Assembly (NCBI GenBank): GCA_024196135.1
Contig: JAMQCK010000118.1
Span: forward strand, 1 to 60,145
DNA: 60,145 nt
Source: Pleurotus ostreatus/Saccharomyces cerevisiae fusant
Lineage: Eukaryota > Opisthokonta
Direction: 5' to 3'
In this document: positions 1 to 11,095 of the stretch, one piece after another
Layout: every line of letters starts with the position of its first letter
Position numbering within the stretch: position 1 is the stretch's first letter
Notes under the pieces: model-generated
What the model was told of the DNA's origin: nothing
The model's database searches: none
The model's input: the letters and a program-made list of their open reading frames with translations, nothing else
Position numbers and translations under genes: made by a program

Positions 1-325
1 GGTCCATCTTGGTGCGCGCGTAGCCGACGATGCGGACATCGCGGGGGAGGAAGTTCTGGCGGAAGAGGCGGAAGAGGGCGGGCATGGTCTGCGAGGCGGG
101 GCGGGGCGGCGTGAGCGAGATCGGCGCGGTCATCGGCGGCGATCACGCACCTTCTTCTTCGCCAGGTCACCCGATGCGCCGGCGACTGGGGGGGCGGCGG
201 GTGAGCGCGCGCGCCTAGACAGGGATCAGGACGCGCCTACCGATGATGATCGTGTTATCCTTGAGCTCTTCGTGCGAGGCCTCCATCGAGGGGATCGTTC
301 CGGACGCGGAGCGGGGGCGGGCCAT
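1..325 (-). CDS. ZWF1: Glucose-6-phosphate 1-dehydrogenase, 5' end (partial)
   Basis: First enzyme of the oxidative pentose phosphate pathway: it oxidises glucose-6-phosphate with NADP+ in the cytosol and is a main NADPH source. Only the N-terminal three exons lie in the window; the gene continues beyond base 1. Exon 1 runs 325 to 241 and starts MARPRSAS. Exon 2 (185 to 151) carries the coenzyme-binding motif VAGASGDLAKKK. Exon 3 (88 to 1) carries PALFRLFRQNFLPRDV and then IVGYARTKMD, both hallmarks of the family. Introns are 55 and 62 nt with GT-AG ends, and joining them keeps the frame. The start is the only ATG in frame before the nucleotide-binding motif, giving an N-terminal extension of about 25 residues, normal for fungal enzymes. 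The Rossmann motif plus the RTKMD signature make the call firm. Confidence 0.93.
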
Positions 326-1593
326 TTCGGAAGATGGGTCGTGCGCGGGGGATGGTGAGGGTGGGAGGAAGGAACAAGTGCGGCGACGTCAACGACGATG
401 CTTATTTACCCGGCCGGCGCCGCTGAGCAATCCATGAGCATGCCCCGGTAGCGCGGCCCGTATCCGTCATAACATACGGAGACGCGTCATGCCTCCTCCC
501 GCTCACTCTCCCACCTTCCACGCCCATCGTAAGCACTAGCGATAGCAGACCTGTCCGGCCTGAGCCCGTTAGTTGTCTCTTTATCCCTGCCGTGCTGATT
601 GAGCTGCACTACAGTAGACACACTCGTCGACTGGTCATGTGAACTTCCGCTCGCCACCGTACAATGAGTAATCTCGCCGCAATTCTACTTACGGGGATTC
701 ACTGTGAGAGGCCTGCCTTTCGGAAGGGAAGATGTCCTTCGATCAGCTCGCGTTCGTAAGTTCGGCGATGCCCAAACCTCGCTGCTCGGACGCCGAATCG
801 GACAGGCCATGCTTTGGAATCAATTCTGTGAGCTTGATGCAAAGAAATTACACTTTTTCGAGCACCATCGATGGTTGAAGTTATCCGCCGTGTTATCGTC
901 CATGGCTTGCGGATGACCTTGACGGTACCTGTCGGAAAGCATTGACGTCTAGCGTCGTCCGCAAGCCACTCCGAACAACCATAGATAGACCGCAATACAG
1001 TCTGACAGCTTACATAAGAAGCGGTAGAACACGCCTGCGAGCTCGCTCTATATCTGTGGCGGGCAACTGACGCTGGACGAGAAGTTCAACATGGAGCACG
1101 AGACTCGGAACCGGTTATTCGGCATTTGCCGGATGTGGTCGTGTGTCCGAGCAATAGCAGTTGAGTAGCAGCGTTGTTGCCCCAAGACTATGCCATGCTG
1201 ACTGGCTGTACTTGGGGACAGTATGACTGAATTTCACGGGTTAGGGGGACGTTAGAATGCTTACTGGTTGTCGTACACGAAAAAATGTAAGTCAAGAAAA
1301 CCAGGACAAACTCGGGATGCAAGCCATATCATTGAGCTACAGTTGCAGAAGGCAGATTCACAAACTCCGTGTCCTTGCAAAGCAGAACGAGGGCACTGCA
1401 AGTGTTGTGTGTGTAAAGAGCAGTTCAGAACACTAGCAGATCAACTCACGGGCCGAACACCGGCATTTACCGAGCGGCGCGCAGCCGGCACGCGAGGTGC
1501 TCGTGCCACGCTCTGCCGCTCATCCGTCCCTAGCAGCTCTCTCCCTACCTACCACCAGTACATCCTGCCCCTGCCTTCAATCCTCTTGCCGCC
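326..1593. other. Intergenic region upstream of G6PD and of the E2 gene
   Basis: About 1.27 kb between two divergently transcribed genes, so it must hold both promoters. The first 150 bases beside the G6PD start are C/T- and G/A-rich. I see no open frame with recognisable protein content, no tRNA-like folds and no clear repeats. The stretch just before the E2 start is pyrimidine-rich, as is usual upstream of basidiomycete start codons. Confidence 0.5.
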
Positions 1594-2460
1594 ATGATAA
1601 GTGCTTTCTCACTATGCCCACGTCTCGTCTCACAACCCTTGCACAGTGCCACCAACAAGCGCCGTATCGAGACGGACATCATGAAGCTGTGCGTGTCCCC
1701 ATCCCACACACCGACCTCAGCCCGCCAACTCCTCCCCCACTAGAACGACCGCCGACTACGACCTCCAGCTCGTTAACGACAACCTGCAGGAGTTCCAAGT
1801 CCGCTTCACCGGCCCCGCTGACAGTGCGTTTCCTGCCTCCCATACCCTCACACCCACTGACCCCGATTCCGCGCTCGATAAGCCCCCTTCGCGGGCGGCG
1901 TCTGGAAGATCCACGTTGAGCTCCCGGACCAGTACCCATACAAGTCCCCCAGCATCGGCTTCATGAACAAGATCTTCCATCCCAATATCGACGAGCTGTG
2001 CGTCCGTGTGATCCGCGGTGTGGCGACGGGGGGCTGAGGCGCGTTTTCAGGAGCGGCTCGGTGTGTCTGGATGTGATCAACACGACGTGGTCGCCGATGT
2101 TTGGTGCGTGGGCGTGGTTGGGCTGTCGGGCGTCTGCTAATGCGCCATCGCCCCTAGACATGGTCAACGTCTTCGAGTCCTTCCTTCCACAATTGCTGCG
2201 GTACCCAAACCCGAACGATCCGTTGAACGGGGAGGCGGCATCCTTGCTCATGCGTAACCCGAAGGAGTACGACGCGAAGGTCAAGGGTGCGTGTGCAGTC
2301 CTACACTCATTCGCTATGCCCTAACCCCGTAACTCCAGAGTACGTCCAGCGTTACGCAACAAAGGAAGCGCTCGACGCATCAGACGGCAAGAAGGCGGAC
2401 GAGGAAGACGAGGACGAGGAGATGAGCGACGTGGGCAGCATCAGCGACATGGACGAGTGA
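1594..2460 (+). CDS. UBC8: Ubiquitin-conjugating enzyme E2, Ubc8/UBE2H type
   Basis: Class of E2 that receives ubiquitin from E1 and works with the GID/CTLH E3 ligase; in yeast Ubc8 (Gid3) serves catabolite degradation of gluconeogenic enzymes. Six exons: 1594-1688, 1744-1823, 1883-1997, 2051-2103, 2158-2286, 2339-2460, giving 197 residues. The order is [12 protein letters not shown], then [17 protein letters not shown], the active-site region [14 protein letters not shown] with the catalytic Cys, [16 protein letters not shown], and an acidic tail ending SDMDE. The acidic tail and the RRIETD start are typical of Ubc8 rather than other E2s. The start is the weak point: the ATG at 1594 gives an open 18-codon lead not seen in the family, and no canonical intron restores the usual short MSxxNKRR start (see findings). 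The THOC5-like gene follows 460 bases downstream on the same strand. Confidence 0.93.
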
Positions 2461-2920
2461 GCGCCACCGCCAGACTCTCGTCGATAGGCGTCCATAATTG
2501 GATCCCTTGACCTTTCCCTTGCATCTCTCCCCACATTTTTCATTTACCTCTCTCATCCTGATTCTGACTATTCTGTTCGTCGCATATCTCAATTCCTTTA
2601 ACTTGTAAAGTAGTTCGTCAGCCTGGGTTTTTGTACAATAGATGGTTTACGCGTATTGTAAACTGGCAGGAGAAGGGCATCGATCTGGCCGTGACAAGAC
2701 ATTGAGCAGCACTCGGATACAGCAGGTAGCTTTACGAGGTGCACAAGTACAAGCATGGCTGCAAGGCGATCCAGTTTGCCCAGCGAACGACTCCACTGCT
2801 GCACGGTGGCGCGCACCTGGGAGGTGCCCCGGAACCACGGCCCGTCCTTCCCGAAGCGCGTGTCTAAGCCGCACTTCGATCACCGTCCCTTGTTCCCCGC
2901 CCCCACCTCCCTCACTCACG
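2461..2920. other. Intergenic region between E2 and THOC5-like genes
   Basis: 460 bases holding the 3' end of the E2 transcript and the promoter of the next gene. The last 60 bases before the downstream ATG are C/T-rich. Nothing else is recognisable. Confidence 0.4.
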
Positions 2921-3999
2921 ATGGACACCGACGCGTCCGCAAACGACGCCATTCGCGCGCTCGAGGACCTCGTCACCTCCTCGCCCACCACCGACGCCGC
3001 CCTCCTCCGCATCCGCTCCTCCGCGCTCATCGCGCGCCTGAAGAGCGTGCATCGAACAGCGAACGCGGTCTCGCAGGCGCGACGCGCGCAGACGGCGGAG
3101 GCCAGGACGGAGATGGATGCGGCCCATTTGAGGCTGCAAAACCTGCTGTATGAAAAGCGGCATCTGGAGAGGGAGATTGATAAGTGCAGGCAGTTTGCGT
3201 GAGTACCCGTCCCCGTTTTGGAAGGCTTTGTTCTGCGGAAGTAAGGTGTGGGTGATGTCAGACCATGCGCAAGAGTCGTAGTCTTTGTGTGGAATAGTCG
3301 CTGATACCTTACAGGTCGATATACCAGGACATACCGCTCTACCCAATAGACGAGTTTCGGCGATTGGCGCCGCCAGAAGCGCATTCAGACGACCCTCATC
3401 AACTGATGCTCAATCGCCTCAGCTTCGAACTGGTGGAGAGACAAAGGTGCGTGTCTCGTGCGTGTTGCCAGTTTCACCTTGCTGACTTGGTTTATATGGC
3501 CCTTCTATACTCTCCCTTTGAACGCGCTTCCTTCTTCGACTTCACTCATTGCACCCGTCCACACCTCGTGTCAATCGCCAATGACGATGTCTTTATCTGT
3601 GCGCACCATCGCAAAGACTTGAAATGAGACGCGCGGAGCTTGAGAAGCAGAAGGAAAAGCTTCTTGCTGAGAGCAAGGCAAAAGCAGACCGCATGAAGGA
3701 CGTCAAGCAGGAGATCGAAGGGTTGTCCAAGGTATGTTCCCCCGTTGAATGTGACTTTCAAAGCCCGCTCGCTCGCCTTATGTCCGCCCCCGCGTTGCTA
3801 CTGAATATCGGCCGTGGGGTGGCACGACGACATTCGTGGCGCTCCCTTGACACCTAAAGACTCCGGAATTCCATGTCTTCCCTTACGTTGACGTTGACGT
3901 TGACTGCTCTGCTTGTAGGCCGCCCATGCTGCACAAACGAAGGTTGCCGCGCATGTGTCTTCCGTGGTGGTCGACTCCGACGTGGTGATGGCCTCATGA
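2921..3999 (+). CDS. THO complex subunit THOC5-like protein (short form)
   Basis: THOC5 (Fms-interacting protein) belongs to the THO/TREX complex, which couples transcription to mRNP assembly and export in the nucleus. Four exons (2921-3198, 3315-3446, 3629-3731, 3919-3999) join in frame to 197 residues. The N-terminal half is helical and ends NLLYEKRHLEREIDKC. It is followed by IYQDIPLYPIDEFRRLAPPE and then HQLMLNRLSFELVERQR, the most conserved THOC5 stretch. A coiled coil rich in Lys and Glu (ELEKQKEKLLAESKAKADRM) completes the protein, which ends VVVDSDVVMAS. Animal THOC5 is over 650 residues; this gene stops after the coiled-coil region, as far as I can see by a genuine stop rather than by frame damage. 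The family call rests on the LMLNRLSFELVER motif; TREX function is inferred from the family. Confidence 0.85.
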
Positions 4000-6109
4000 C
4001 CGCGCGGTCCTCTCTGGGACTATCTATTGTATGTATATGTATGATACACAGCATCAGCACCCTCTGGAAATCCACCTTTGGACCGCCATCATCGTCATCT
4101 GTGTCCGAAATCCCGAATTACGAGGGAGAGACAAGTTGCTGCCGTGCGAACAACACCAAATCATTCTCAAGAGGTACGGAGGCTATAGACCGTCATCTAC
4201 ATGCCTACCCTGCGTACGCAGTGTTCTACGACGTCAGAGGGACTCGAATGTCGTTATTTGGCAGGCGGCGCAGCAGGAGGGCATCAACTCGAAATTTTCT
4301 TTGCGGGGTGCTCTCGCACCATCAGAATTCGGTGTTCCTGGCGAAAGAACAAAGTCAGGAGCTCCCATGGACGTCAATAGATGCGGCATGTGCAGGTCCA
4401 ATACAGTCCGCTTACCTGCACTCGGCGCGCCTATGGCATCCTATTGAACACCCCGGGGTGACGCCTTCCCGCCTTCCGCGCCCATGCCTATTTTGCTCGC
4501 AGGCGGCCGCACGATGGCAGGTGGTGGATAGGTAAGCGGACTCGCTTTCGACACTTCTAGGTCGCCTCTTCGCGATACGAGGACTCTAATACGGCGCCCC
4601 GCCGTGCGATGGGGCGACCCGAATCGCCCATCAGACTTGCGTTGTTTGTCCTATTTGCTCACAGAGACTTACGGACCCTCATTTCGGCAGTTACTAGCCA
4701 ATCAACAGTCTATGGATTGCCTATGCTCATCTCCGAATTATTTCGGCCTCGACCTCGTCGGGCTGCTAGTTCGCGATATTTCACACCGGTCTGGCTCATA
4801 CCGGGGTCCTCACCGAGATTCCTGTCAAGCATCATAGCTTTAGGAAGGCTAGAACAGCTGGACGATGGTCGCAGATGAACACCCTGTCGTTTGGCTCTCG
4901 AAAAGCCCATCGACCGCCCTGTATTTCCATCTATCGGACCTTGGAACTTCCTCATGGTCAGCGCGTTCTCTTTCGGACCTTCCATGGGTGATCATCTTCA
5001 TCACCGTCCAATCGTAGACACCCCAAGATGAAGGTCGCCTGCGTGGCTTCAATGGTACTGGGTCAAGCCAGGCTACAGCGTGTAAAAAACAATTCAATCG
5101 ACTTGCCTTCGGAACTTCATTACAGGCGTCAGCTGCTCGCACAACGTGCGAGTCGCATTAGCGCCACATCAGAAACCGGTAATCGACGCGCTCATCAGGT
5201 CTACTCCTCCCGAGCCCAGTGGGCATGTTCGCAGGCGCAGATGTCGAGAACCTTCTTCATATGGCCTCGAACATACGGAGATGCGCGCGAGGGAACGCTC
5301 ACGGGAGCAAAACCCTAAGCACGCTCGATGCGATCCCATATGAAGGCCCCGGGAGGGGGATCGGTGAAGAAGTCGATGATTACATCACCGGAACAAAGGG
5401 TAATCCCAAATGCGGACAATAGACACCCGGGATCGGTCCGGCCCCGTGGCATCAAAACCCGATACCCCAAAGAATCGCTGGGCGGAGGGAAAATTGCCTG
5501 CCTCCTCAGGCAAACCCGTTGAAAACCTATCGTGAGCCCCGCGCTCGTGTTGTACCTTGCATGCGATGAGCGCGAGCGAAAATTTGCGCCCCCGGAAAAA
5601 TGCAAGGGACGGCTAATTGAGTCTCGGCCCGTCAACTGTGCAAGGCTTCGGGGAGAGCCTAACACAACAAGAAGCACGGTCGCGTGCAAAGAAGTGATAT
5701 GCCAGCGCTAGCAGTGTTTGACCTTGTGGCGATCCAATTCGCATATACAATACACACAACCGAGGTAGCCCGTCTGTAACCGGTGGGAAATGGGTGAGGA
5801 ATGGTCTGCGACCGTAGAGTAAGTATACGTGCGTGGGGGAAGCAGAAGGGGAAGCGCATCGATGGGTAATATACATAGGTGCTGGACTCTTGATCGCTTG
5901 CGATCGATAGATGGGCAGTGGTAGTGTACAGCTGGGGGGAAATGGGAAGGGGCGAACACACAAAACCGCACGAGACCGAAAATTGGCGAACAGGGGAGGA
6001 CGAGGACAGCAGGAAGACAGACATACAGACACAGCGATGGATAAACGGAACGAGCGAGTGGCTTGGTGATGGGGTATAAGCGGCCGGTGCATGCGGCGGC
6101 AGCAGCGCG
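4000..6109. other. Gene-poor interval
   Basis: 2.1 kb between the 3' ends of two convergent genes. Short open frames exist on both strands, but none shows fungal codon character, splice-joined continuity or a motif I know. No transposon ends, tRNA or long repeat was seen. It looks like decayed intergenic sequence. Confidence 0.4.
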
Positions 6110-6730
6110 CTATGGGGCATAGATAGCTTCCCCCTTGTATGTTTTGCCGTTGTCGTCGAGGAGACGCTTCAACCGGGTGGCGATCTTACGCACCCCGTCG
6201 CGACAGGGCGCGAGTTCCCGCCAAGAACCAGCGACGGACCAGCACTCTGAGCAGGCGCGCGAGGCGGCGCTCATCGTGGCGACCTCGAGCTGGCCGCGTC
6301 CGTGGAGGGCGACGACGACGTCCGCGAGGCGGTCGAAGCCGGTGAACCAGGTCTGCATACCACGCTCGGGAGCGGTCGTGGTATCCGTCGTGAGGTAAGA
6401 GCTCGAGAGCTCGAGGCAGCGGCGGAGTGCGTCTTGATCGAGCACAGAGCCCTCGCGAGTCATGAGGGGGAGGCTCGCGAGGACATACTGGTAGTAGTCC
6501 GTGGGGGCGAGCGTCGGCTGCGTAGCTTGAGGTGCCGGTGTCTCCTGCGCAGGTGGCGGCTGCTGGCGCTGTTGCTCCTGTTGCTGCTCCGGCTGGGGCG
6601 GCTGCTGTTGCTGAGCTCCCGACTCCGTTGACTGGGGCGAAGAGGGGGACATGTCAGCCGAGTAGCAAGCAGGGCGGGGTATAGCACGCACCTCTTCTGG
6701 TTCTTGGGTGCCCTCCGGCTGATGGCTCAT
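6110..6730 (-). CDS. Small conserved-type protein of unknown function
   Basis: I do not recognise the family. The frame starts MSHQPEGTQEPEE and ends GKTYKGEAIYAP; read straight through it is 206 residues. A 60 nt segment after EPEE has all marks of an intron (gtgcgtgc donor, gctgac branch site, gccccag acceptor). Because it is a multiple of three, both spliced (186 residue) and unspliced products stay in frame; I favour splicing. The first third is low-complexity and rich in Gln and Pro. The rest is a compact helical domain containing DYYQYVLASLPLMTREGSVL, a Cys pair in RACSECW, and a basic C-terminus (RKIATRLKRLLDD). No signal peptide or membrane segment is present. It is divergent from the CCDC47 gene, sharing a 240 bp promoter. 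Confidence 0.72.
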   Translation of the reverse strand: MSHQPEGTQEPEEVRAIPRPACYSADMSPSSPQSTESGAQQQQPPQPEQQQEQQRQQPPPAQETPAPQATQPTLAPTDYYQYVLASLPLMTREGSVLDQDALRRCLELSSSYLTTDTTTAPERGMQTWFTGFDRLADVVVALHGRGQLEVATMSAASRACSECWSVAGSWRELAPCRDGVRKIATRLKRLLDDNGKTYKGEAIYAP

Positions 6731-6970
6731 GCCGGGAGCGCCAGGGGAAGTTGGGTGCGCGGCGGAGCGGTGGACCCGCTTTTATACGCCTGCGCCACAG
6801 GCGGGCACCATTCTGGAGATGGACGATCGGATGATGAGATGGCGTGGGACCCCCCGCGCGATCGCCCGGCCAGGCGGCGGCGTCGGTCGGTCGGCCAGGC
6901 CGGACGAGCCCGCCTCCGGTCCGGGACGCGGACGCGTGCATCCCCTCCCCCTCCCCTTTCCCTCGCCGTC
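6731..6970. promoter_or_regulatory. Shared divergent promoter, unknown protein / CCDC47
   Basis: 240 bases separate the two start codons. The side next to the CCDC47 ATG is a run of C and T (cctccccctcccctttccc), a common core-promoter context in basidiomycetes. No TATA box is evident. The role is inferred from position. Confidence 0.5.
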
Positions 6971-8503
6971 ATGAGCGCGCTCAACTTCCTCGCGCCGCGT
7001 CCGTTCGTGCATCCGGAGACATGGGAGGGCATCGAGTACAAGTGGAAGTTTCTGGTTTTCCGGCCGGGGTGTACGTGGCAATCGCGCTCGTTTACGACCC
7101 CTGTGCTGACTCCAACAGACTTTAAGCTGGAGGGGTACATCCTCGCCGCGGTCGCGGTCTACCTCGTTTTGTTCTTTTATGGCAAATCCGCGAATGCGCG
7201 GAAAGCCAACGCCTGGTTCTCCGCACACAAGCCGCTTCTCGAGGCCAACTTCTCCAAGCCTGCTGCGGGCGGACTCATTCAGGACGGCTATTCAGACTTC
7301 TTTTCATTTTCCACTGGGCGCCGGAATGTCGCGTCCCTTCACACGATCTTCGCTCTGCGCCCGCGCCATGACCCCTTCCAAATCCTCGCGCAGACAGGCT
7401 ACGCGGCCTTCGACCTCCAGTACCGCCCGCTCGATGACCTTCAGCTCGACTTCCTCCTCCCGGCATCTCTTCCCGTGGACTTTGTATGGGCGCTCGTGAA
7501 CAAGGACGAACTTCGCGGGATCAAGAAGGGCCGCTGGGACTTGGTATGTGCTTGTCAGTTACCTTCCGTGTGGCTCGGCTGAGTACATCCCCGAGACTTT
7601 GACACGTACGACGGAAAATGGGGCGCTCCCGGGTTATATCTCTGTCATGTCCGGTGCGTGGGTGGCGTTCTCAATTGCCATAATTTTTCGCTGAGCTGTG
7701 CCCGCAGAGTTTGCGGACGTCACCGAAAATATACTCAAGCTCCCCGCGGGGCAGGCCCTGCTCAAGGTTTTGGAGGACCCCGTCATCAAGCCCTACTTCC
7801 GGTCCCTATCGGTTCGTCCATCGCTTCTCTGTACCTTGGAGTCCTGTCGCTGATCGACCGATAGATTACTGACCAGCCGCGCGACCGCCCTAGCAGTGTC
7901 GGCGAGTTCGAGGATCGCCAGAAACACGTAATTCTGAGCCTTGTAGCGCCACCCCCGTCCAGTGCATCTGGTATGTCAGATATCCGTCATTACTTTGTAT
8001 AGGACTCCGCGACTTCTCCAAGTGGGCGCATCATAGCGACCTGCTTCTTTTCATGCGATGTCACCTTCTTTCATCCACCATTCTTGCTGACATTGCAATC
8101 ATCTGAACAGTTGACGCTCCTCTTATTACCGCGGTTTTCGACCTCATCGACCAATTATCGCGCGTGTCTCTTCGCCCTGAGACAAAGAACAAGCTTCGGG
8201 CGGCGCGCGCTGAGGTTGCCAAGGAGCTCAAGAAGGAGGAGGAAGACAGGAAAGCCGAAGTATGGGCTCTCTAAATTTGTGTGATGATTGGCTAAATATC
8301 AGTGCAGGAATCTGGCGTCGAAGATAAGAAGGCTGCCAAGCGCCGTGCAGAGCAGGAGCGTATCGCGAAGCTTCCTGCGGCAGAGCAACAGAAGGTAAAC
8401 CTGCGTTGTTCAGAGGAAAGCAAAAGCTAACCACTGTACGCAGATTCTTGAGCGCGAGAGGAAGCGTCAGTACAAGAAGGCGAGCAAGGTCGTACGCAAG
8501 TAA
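6971..8503 (+). CDS. CCDC47 homologue (PAT complex, ER membrane)
   Basis: CCDC47 is an ER membrane protein that, with Asterix, forms the PAT intramembrane chaperone of the multipass translocon and also affects ER calcium. Nine exons (6971-7070, 7119-7543, 7596-7653, 7708-7811, 7865-7970, 8003-8059, 8111-8259, 8308-8394, 8444-8503) join without phase error to 381 residues. One transmembrane helix lies near residues 38-55 (GYILAAVAVYLVLFFYG). The cytosolic domain follows, with GRRNVASLHTIFALRPRHD, then RWDLTLTRTTENGALPGYIS and SVMSEFADVTENIL. The C-terminus is the typical charged coiled coil (KKAAKRRAEQERIAKLPAAE) ending in lysines. Short length relative to human (483) reflects a missing acidic lumenal N-terminus, as in other fungi. 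Motif order and topology make the call secure. Confidence 0.9.
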
Positions 8504-9205
8504 AAATGCTACCTTCGTGCTGGACTGCCATGCACAGATCTCATGGGGATGTACCACAATGCTGTATCTGCTGTACACTCTCGTAGGCCCTCAATGCACC
8601 GTCCTGAATACAGGGCGTCGAAATTGGTATATTTTCTGCCAAGAACACGGCGATACGGCCCGCTTACGCCGTCATATACCACGTGCTCACTAGCTCCGCT
8701 TGGCCATTCCTTTCTTGTCAACTCATTCGACATGTCCCTTGCGCTCATTACGCCCTGTCGATCTTCGGCCTTCCGGACCCCCAATTATCGCCCCGCTGAC
8801 ATGAAGGAATGGTCAAGAAGAGACTAGATACCCCGAAATCAGTCCCCCTGCGGCTGCACAGGCTGCGCGTACTGACGTCGTTTGTGACGGAGCGAAGGCA
8901 GTCCGAACATCAAGCCCATCACGCGCTTACTGTCTGTCCGCTACCAGCATTCCTGCACCATGCTCTGCTGGTAATCGGACACACGGTTATCTGGCCCGGG
9001 GAGCCGCATGTTCCCCGCATGCAGCTGCGTACAGATCGCAGGATTGCACTTGACACGAACCCCCATCGCGCTATTGTGCATACCCGCCTAGGACCTGTTT
9101 AGCTTCACCCTGGCGAGCTTCATTCGAGATTCTCGGTGCCACCTCACTCGGGGGGCGAAGGTACGAAGGCAGGGCTACGAGACCGTGCAAAGGTGAAGAG
9201 GACCG
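8504..9205. other. Intergenic region
   Basis: 700 bases downstream of the CCDC47 gene and upstream of the DUF6593 gene. No supported coding sequence or repeat is visible. Confidence 0.4.
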
Positions 9206-10321
9206 ATGTCCACGAGAACATTCTACCCGATCGCGCACCATCTCTCGCACCGTGGGTCAGATGCAGAGTCTCATCCGTGCATAGCCGCGTTGCTGGGGCA
9301 GAGCTCGATGCGAGAGGCGAGTGAGGTGAACCTTACAGAGAAGAAACCCGTGCATGTTGGCGAAATACACCGACAGCTGAGTACGTTGGACTTCTTTCAT
9401 TTATCAACTGGTCCTGATACCGTTCTAACGCCGTTCATAGGCTATGCGCCGCTAGAAAATCCGAAGGTCAAGTACACCTTCAAGCAGGACGCGTTCGATA
9501 CGAGCGGCGAAATTATTGGACCAGGTGGACGTGCAGTATACCACCTAGAAGACGAGGGGCGTGAACACAAGCTTCACGCCCTGAAGCCCTACGTAAGTGT
9601 ATCTCCTCGCTTGGCATAACTCACAGGGGCGACTATCCGCAATAGACTCGCCGTTCGCTGGCATTCACAGCACGCAAACAGACAGTGCTGACGCCTTTCG
9701 CAGCCCCTCCACATCACGCGCGTGGATGGCTCGCGACTCGCGTCCGTGCACTGGGGATATGTGTCCGATGGTACAAGGCTCGAACCGCATGCCGTCTGGC
9801 AAACGAAGGGCAAGATCAAGTTCAAAGGGGGCATCTTCGACGATAAGTAGGTATTTCTCCGTCGCTTCTTCCTGAATAGACCATTAAATAGCGTTATCAG
9901 CCTCACCATGACGCTTCCAAACGGAAGGCAATATCGATGGGAGATGGACTTCACGGCTGACCCACCGCGATGGCAATTGCGCGACATGCTCGACAAGGTC
10001 GTCGCCGTATACCGCATGCGCAGTAGGCGCACCCCAGCCGTCCTCGAATTGCCCCCAGAAGAGATCGGCCTCCTCGAGCCGTGCGTCATGACGTGCGTAC
10101 GACGTCGCTTCTTCCGAACATTTTTTCCGTCAAGTAGACGGTCGGCTGACTTGCTTCGCAGTATCTTCTATCTCGAGTACATCTCGCACGGGCTGACGGC
10201 GAAACTACGGACGTCACCGGTACACCAGCCCCAGCAGCAGGCGCCGGGGCGGAAACGGTCGATGTATGGCTTGAAGGGAGGCGAGTCGCAGAGCACTGTT
10301 GTCTCGGAGTTGTCGCTGTGA
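9206..10321 (+). CDS. DUF6593 domain protein
   Basis: Fungal family of unknown function with a tubby/LURAP-like beta fold by general description; no reaction is known. Five exons (9206-9380, 9441-9592, 9704-9846, 9892-10092, 10162-10321) give 276 residues. Features matching DUF6593 are a strand-rich core with AVWQTKGKIKFKGG, then LPNGRQYRWEMDF (the domain's DGxxYxW-like motif), a Trp-led strand WQLRDMLDKVVAVYRM, and the C-terminal LEPCVMTIFYLEYI. The third intron is 111 nt, twice the local norm, and has a clear gctgac branch site. The start at 9206 is the first ATG; a second in-frame ATG at 9308 would remove 34 residues that look low in conservation. There is no signal peptide. The C-terminal tail is basic and rich in Gln and Ser. 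Confidence 0.75.
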
Positions 10322-11095
10322 TACGAAGAAGAGAATGGATCAACTGAAGGTGCAAAGGACACTGGCATGGTGACTATTGTTTACCAGAACAAGACTGGCC
10401 GTAAGACGGACCAAGGGTGTGTCGTTCTTGCTGTCTAACTGTACTATTTACGGCACTTGTACTGCTATCTAAATAATGCTATGGTCCCCGTGAAATCGAA
10501 CCTACCCTGGTGTGTGCAGACACGATGACCAAGCCAAAGATTTGGCCTATAAAAGACCAATCAGCTATACTGAAAAGCCATGGCAGAAGCTGACATGGAA
10601 TTTACGTTCTCCAAGCTTCAATTCAGAGGAAACGAAGGCCTCTGCAGTGCATAAACATGAGTGTTTACAAGTCGAACACGAGTCCACGTGGGTGCTAGCA
10701 CGCCTCTGATGAGACTGAATGGCGATGACTAATCTGGAGGAGTGGCCTTGTGGCGTCCGCCCCTTTCTCTGGCGTTTCCACGACTGAGACCCTTCGTTGC
10801 TCTGGAGCAGTTCCACCCCGACCCGCGCTTGTCTCCGCTGCTCATGTACAGAAAGGGACAGTGAACGTGCAGCTGCCCGGCCCAGCTACTCCCTGCTCGA
10901 CGATGTTGCCCCCACAAGCTGTAGCGACGACCAGTCGCGAACCAGGGAGTCCGGAGACACCAAAGAGAATAGGGAGTAAACATGCACGGCCCCCATGGAA
11001 TCGTGAGTGGTCTGCAGTGATACGCGACCCCTGACTTACGTGCTTGGGTAGCCACGACGTCGTGTTCGCCGTCTTTCAATCGCTATGCGCTGCGC
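10322..11095. other. Intergenic region with a TATA-like element
   Basis: 770 bases. The sequence gcctataaaag at about 10544-10554 is a good TATA match on the + strand but lies more than 500 bases before the next start codon, so its use is uncertain. A segment at 10481-10530 resembles the 3' part of a tRNA but does not fold as one (see rejected items). Confidence 0.35.

Noticed and set aside
9593..9703. Possible mini-exon within the 111-base intron of the DUF6593 gene
   Set aside because: A split would need introns of about 19-50 bases, and one reading frame hits a stop; the single longer intron gives a clean join.
10481..10530. tRNA-like 3' half on the minus strand (ggttcgatttcacggggacc)
   Set aside because: It has a TTCGATT loop and a GGTCCCC/GGGGACC look, but the stem beside the loop does not pair and no matching 5' half or anticodon arm is present.
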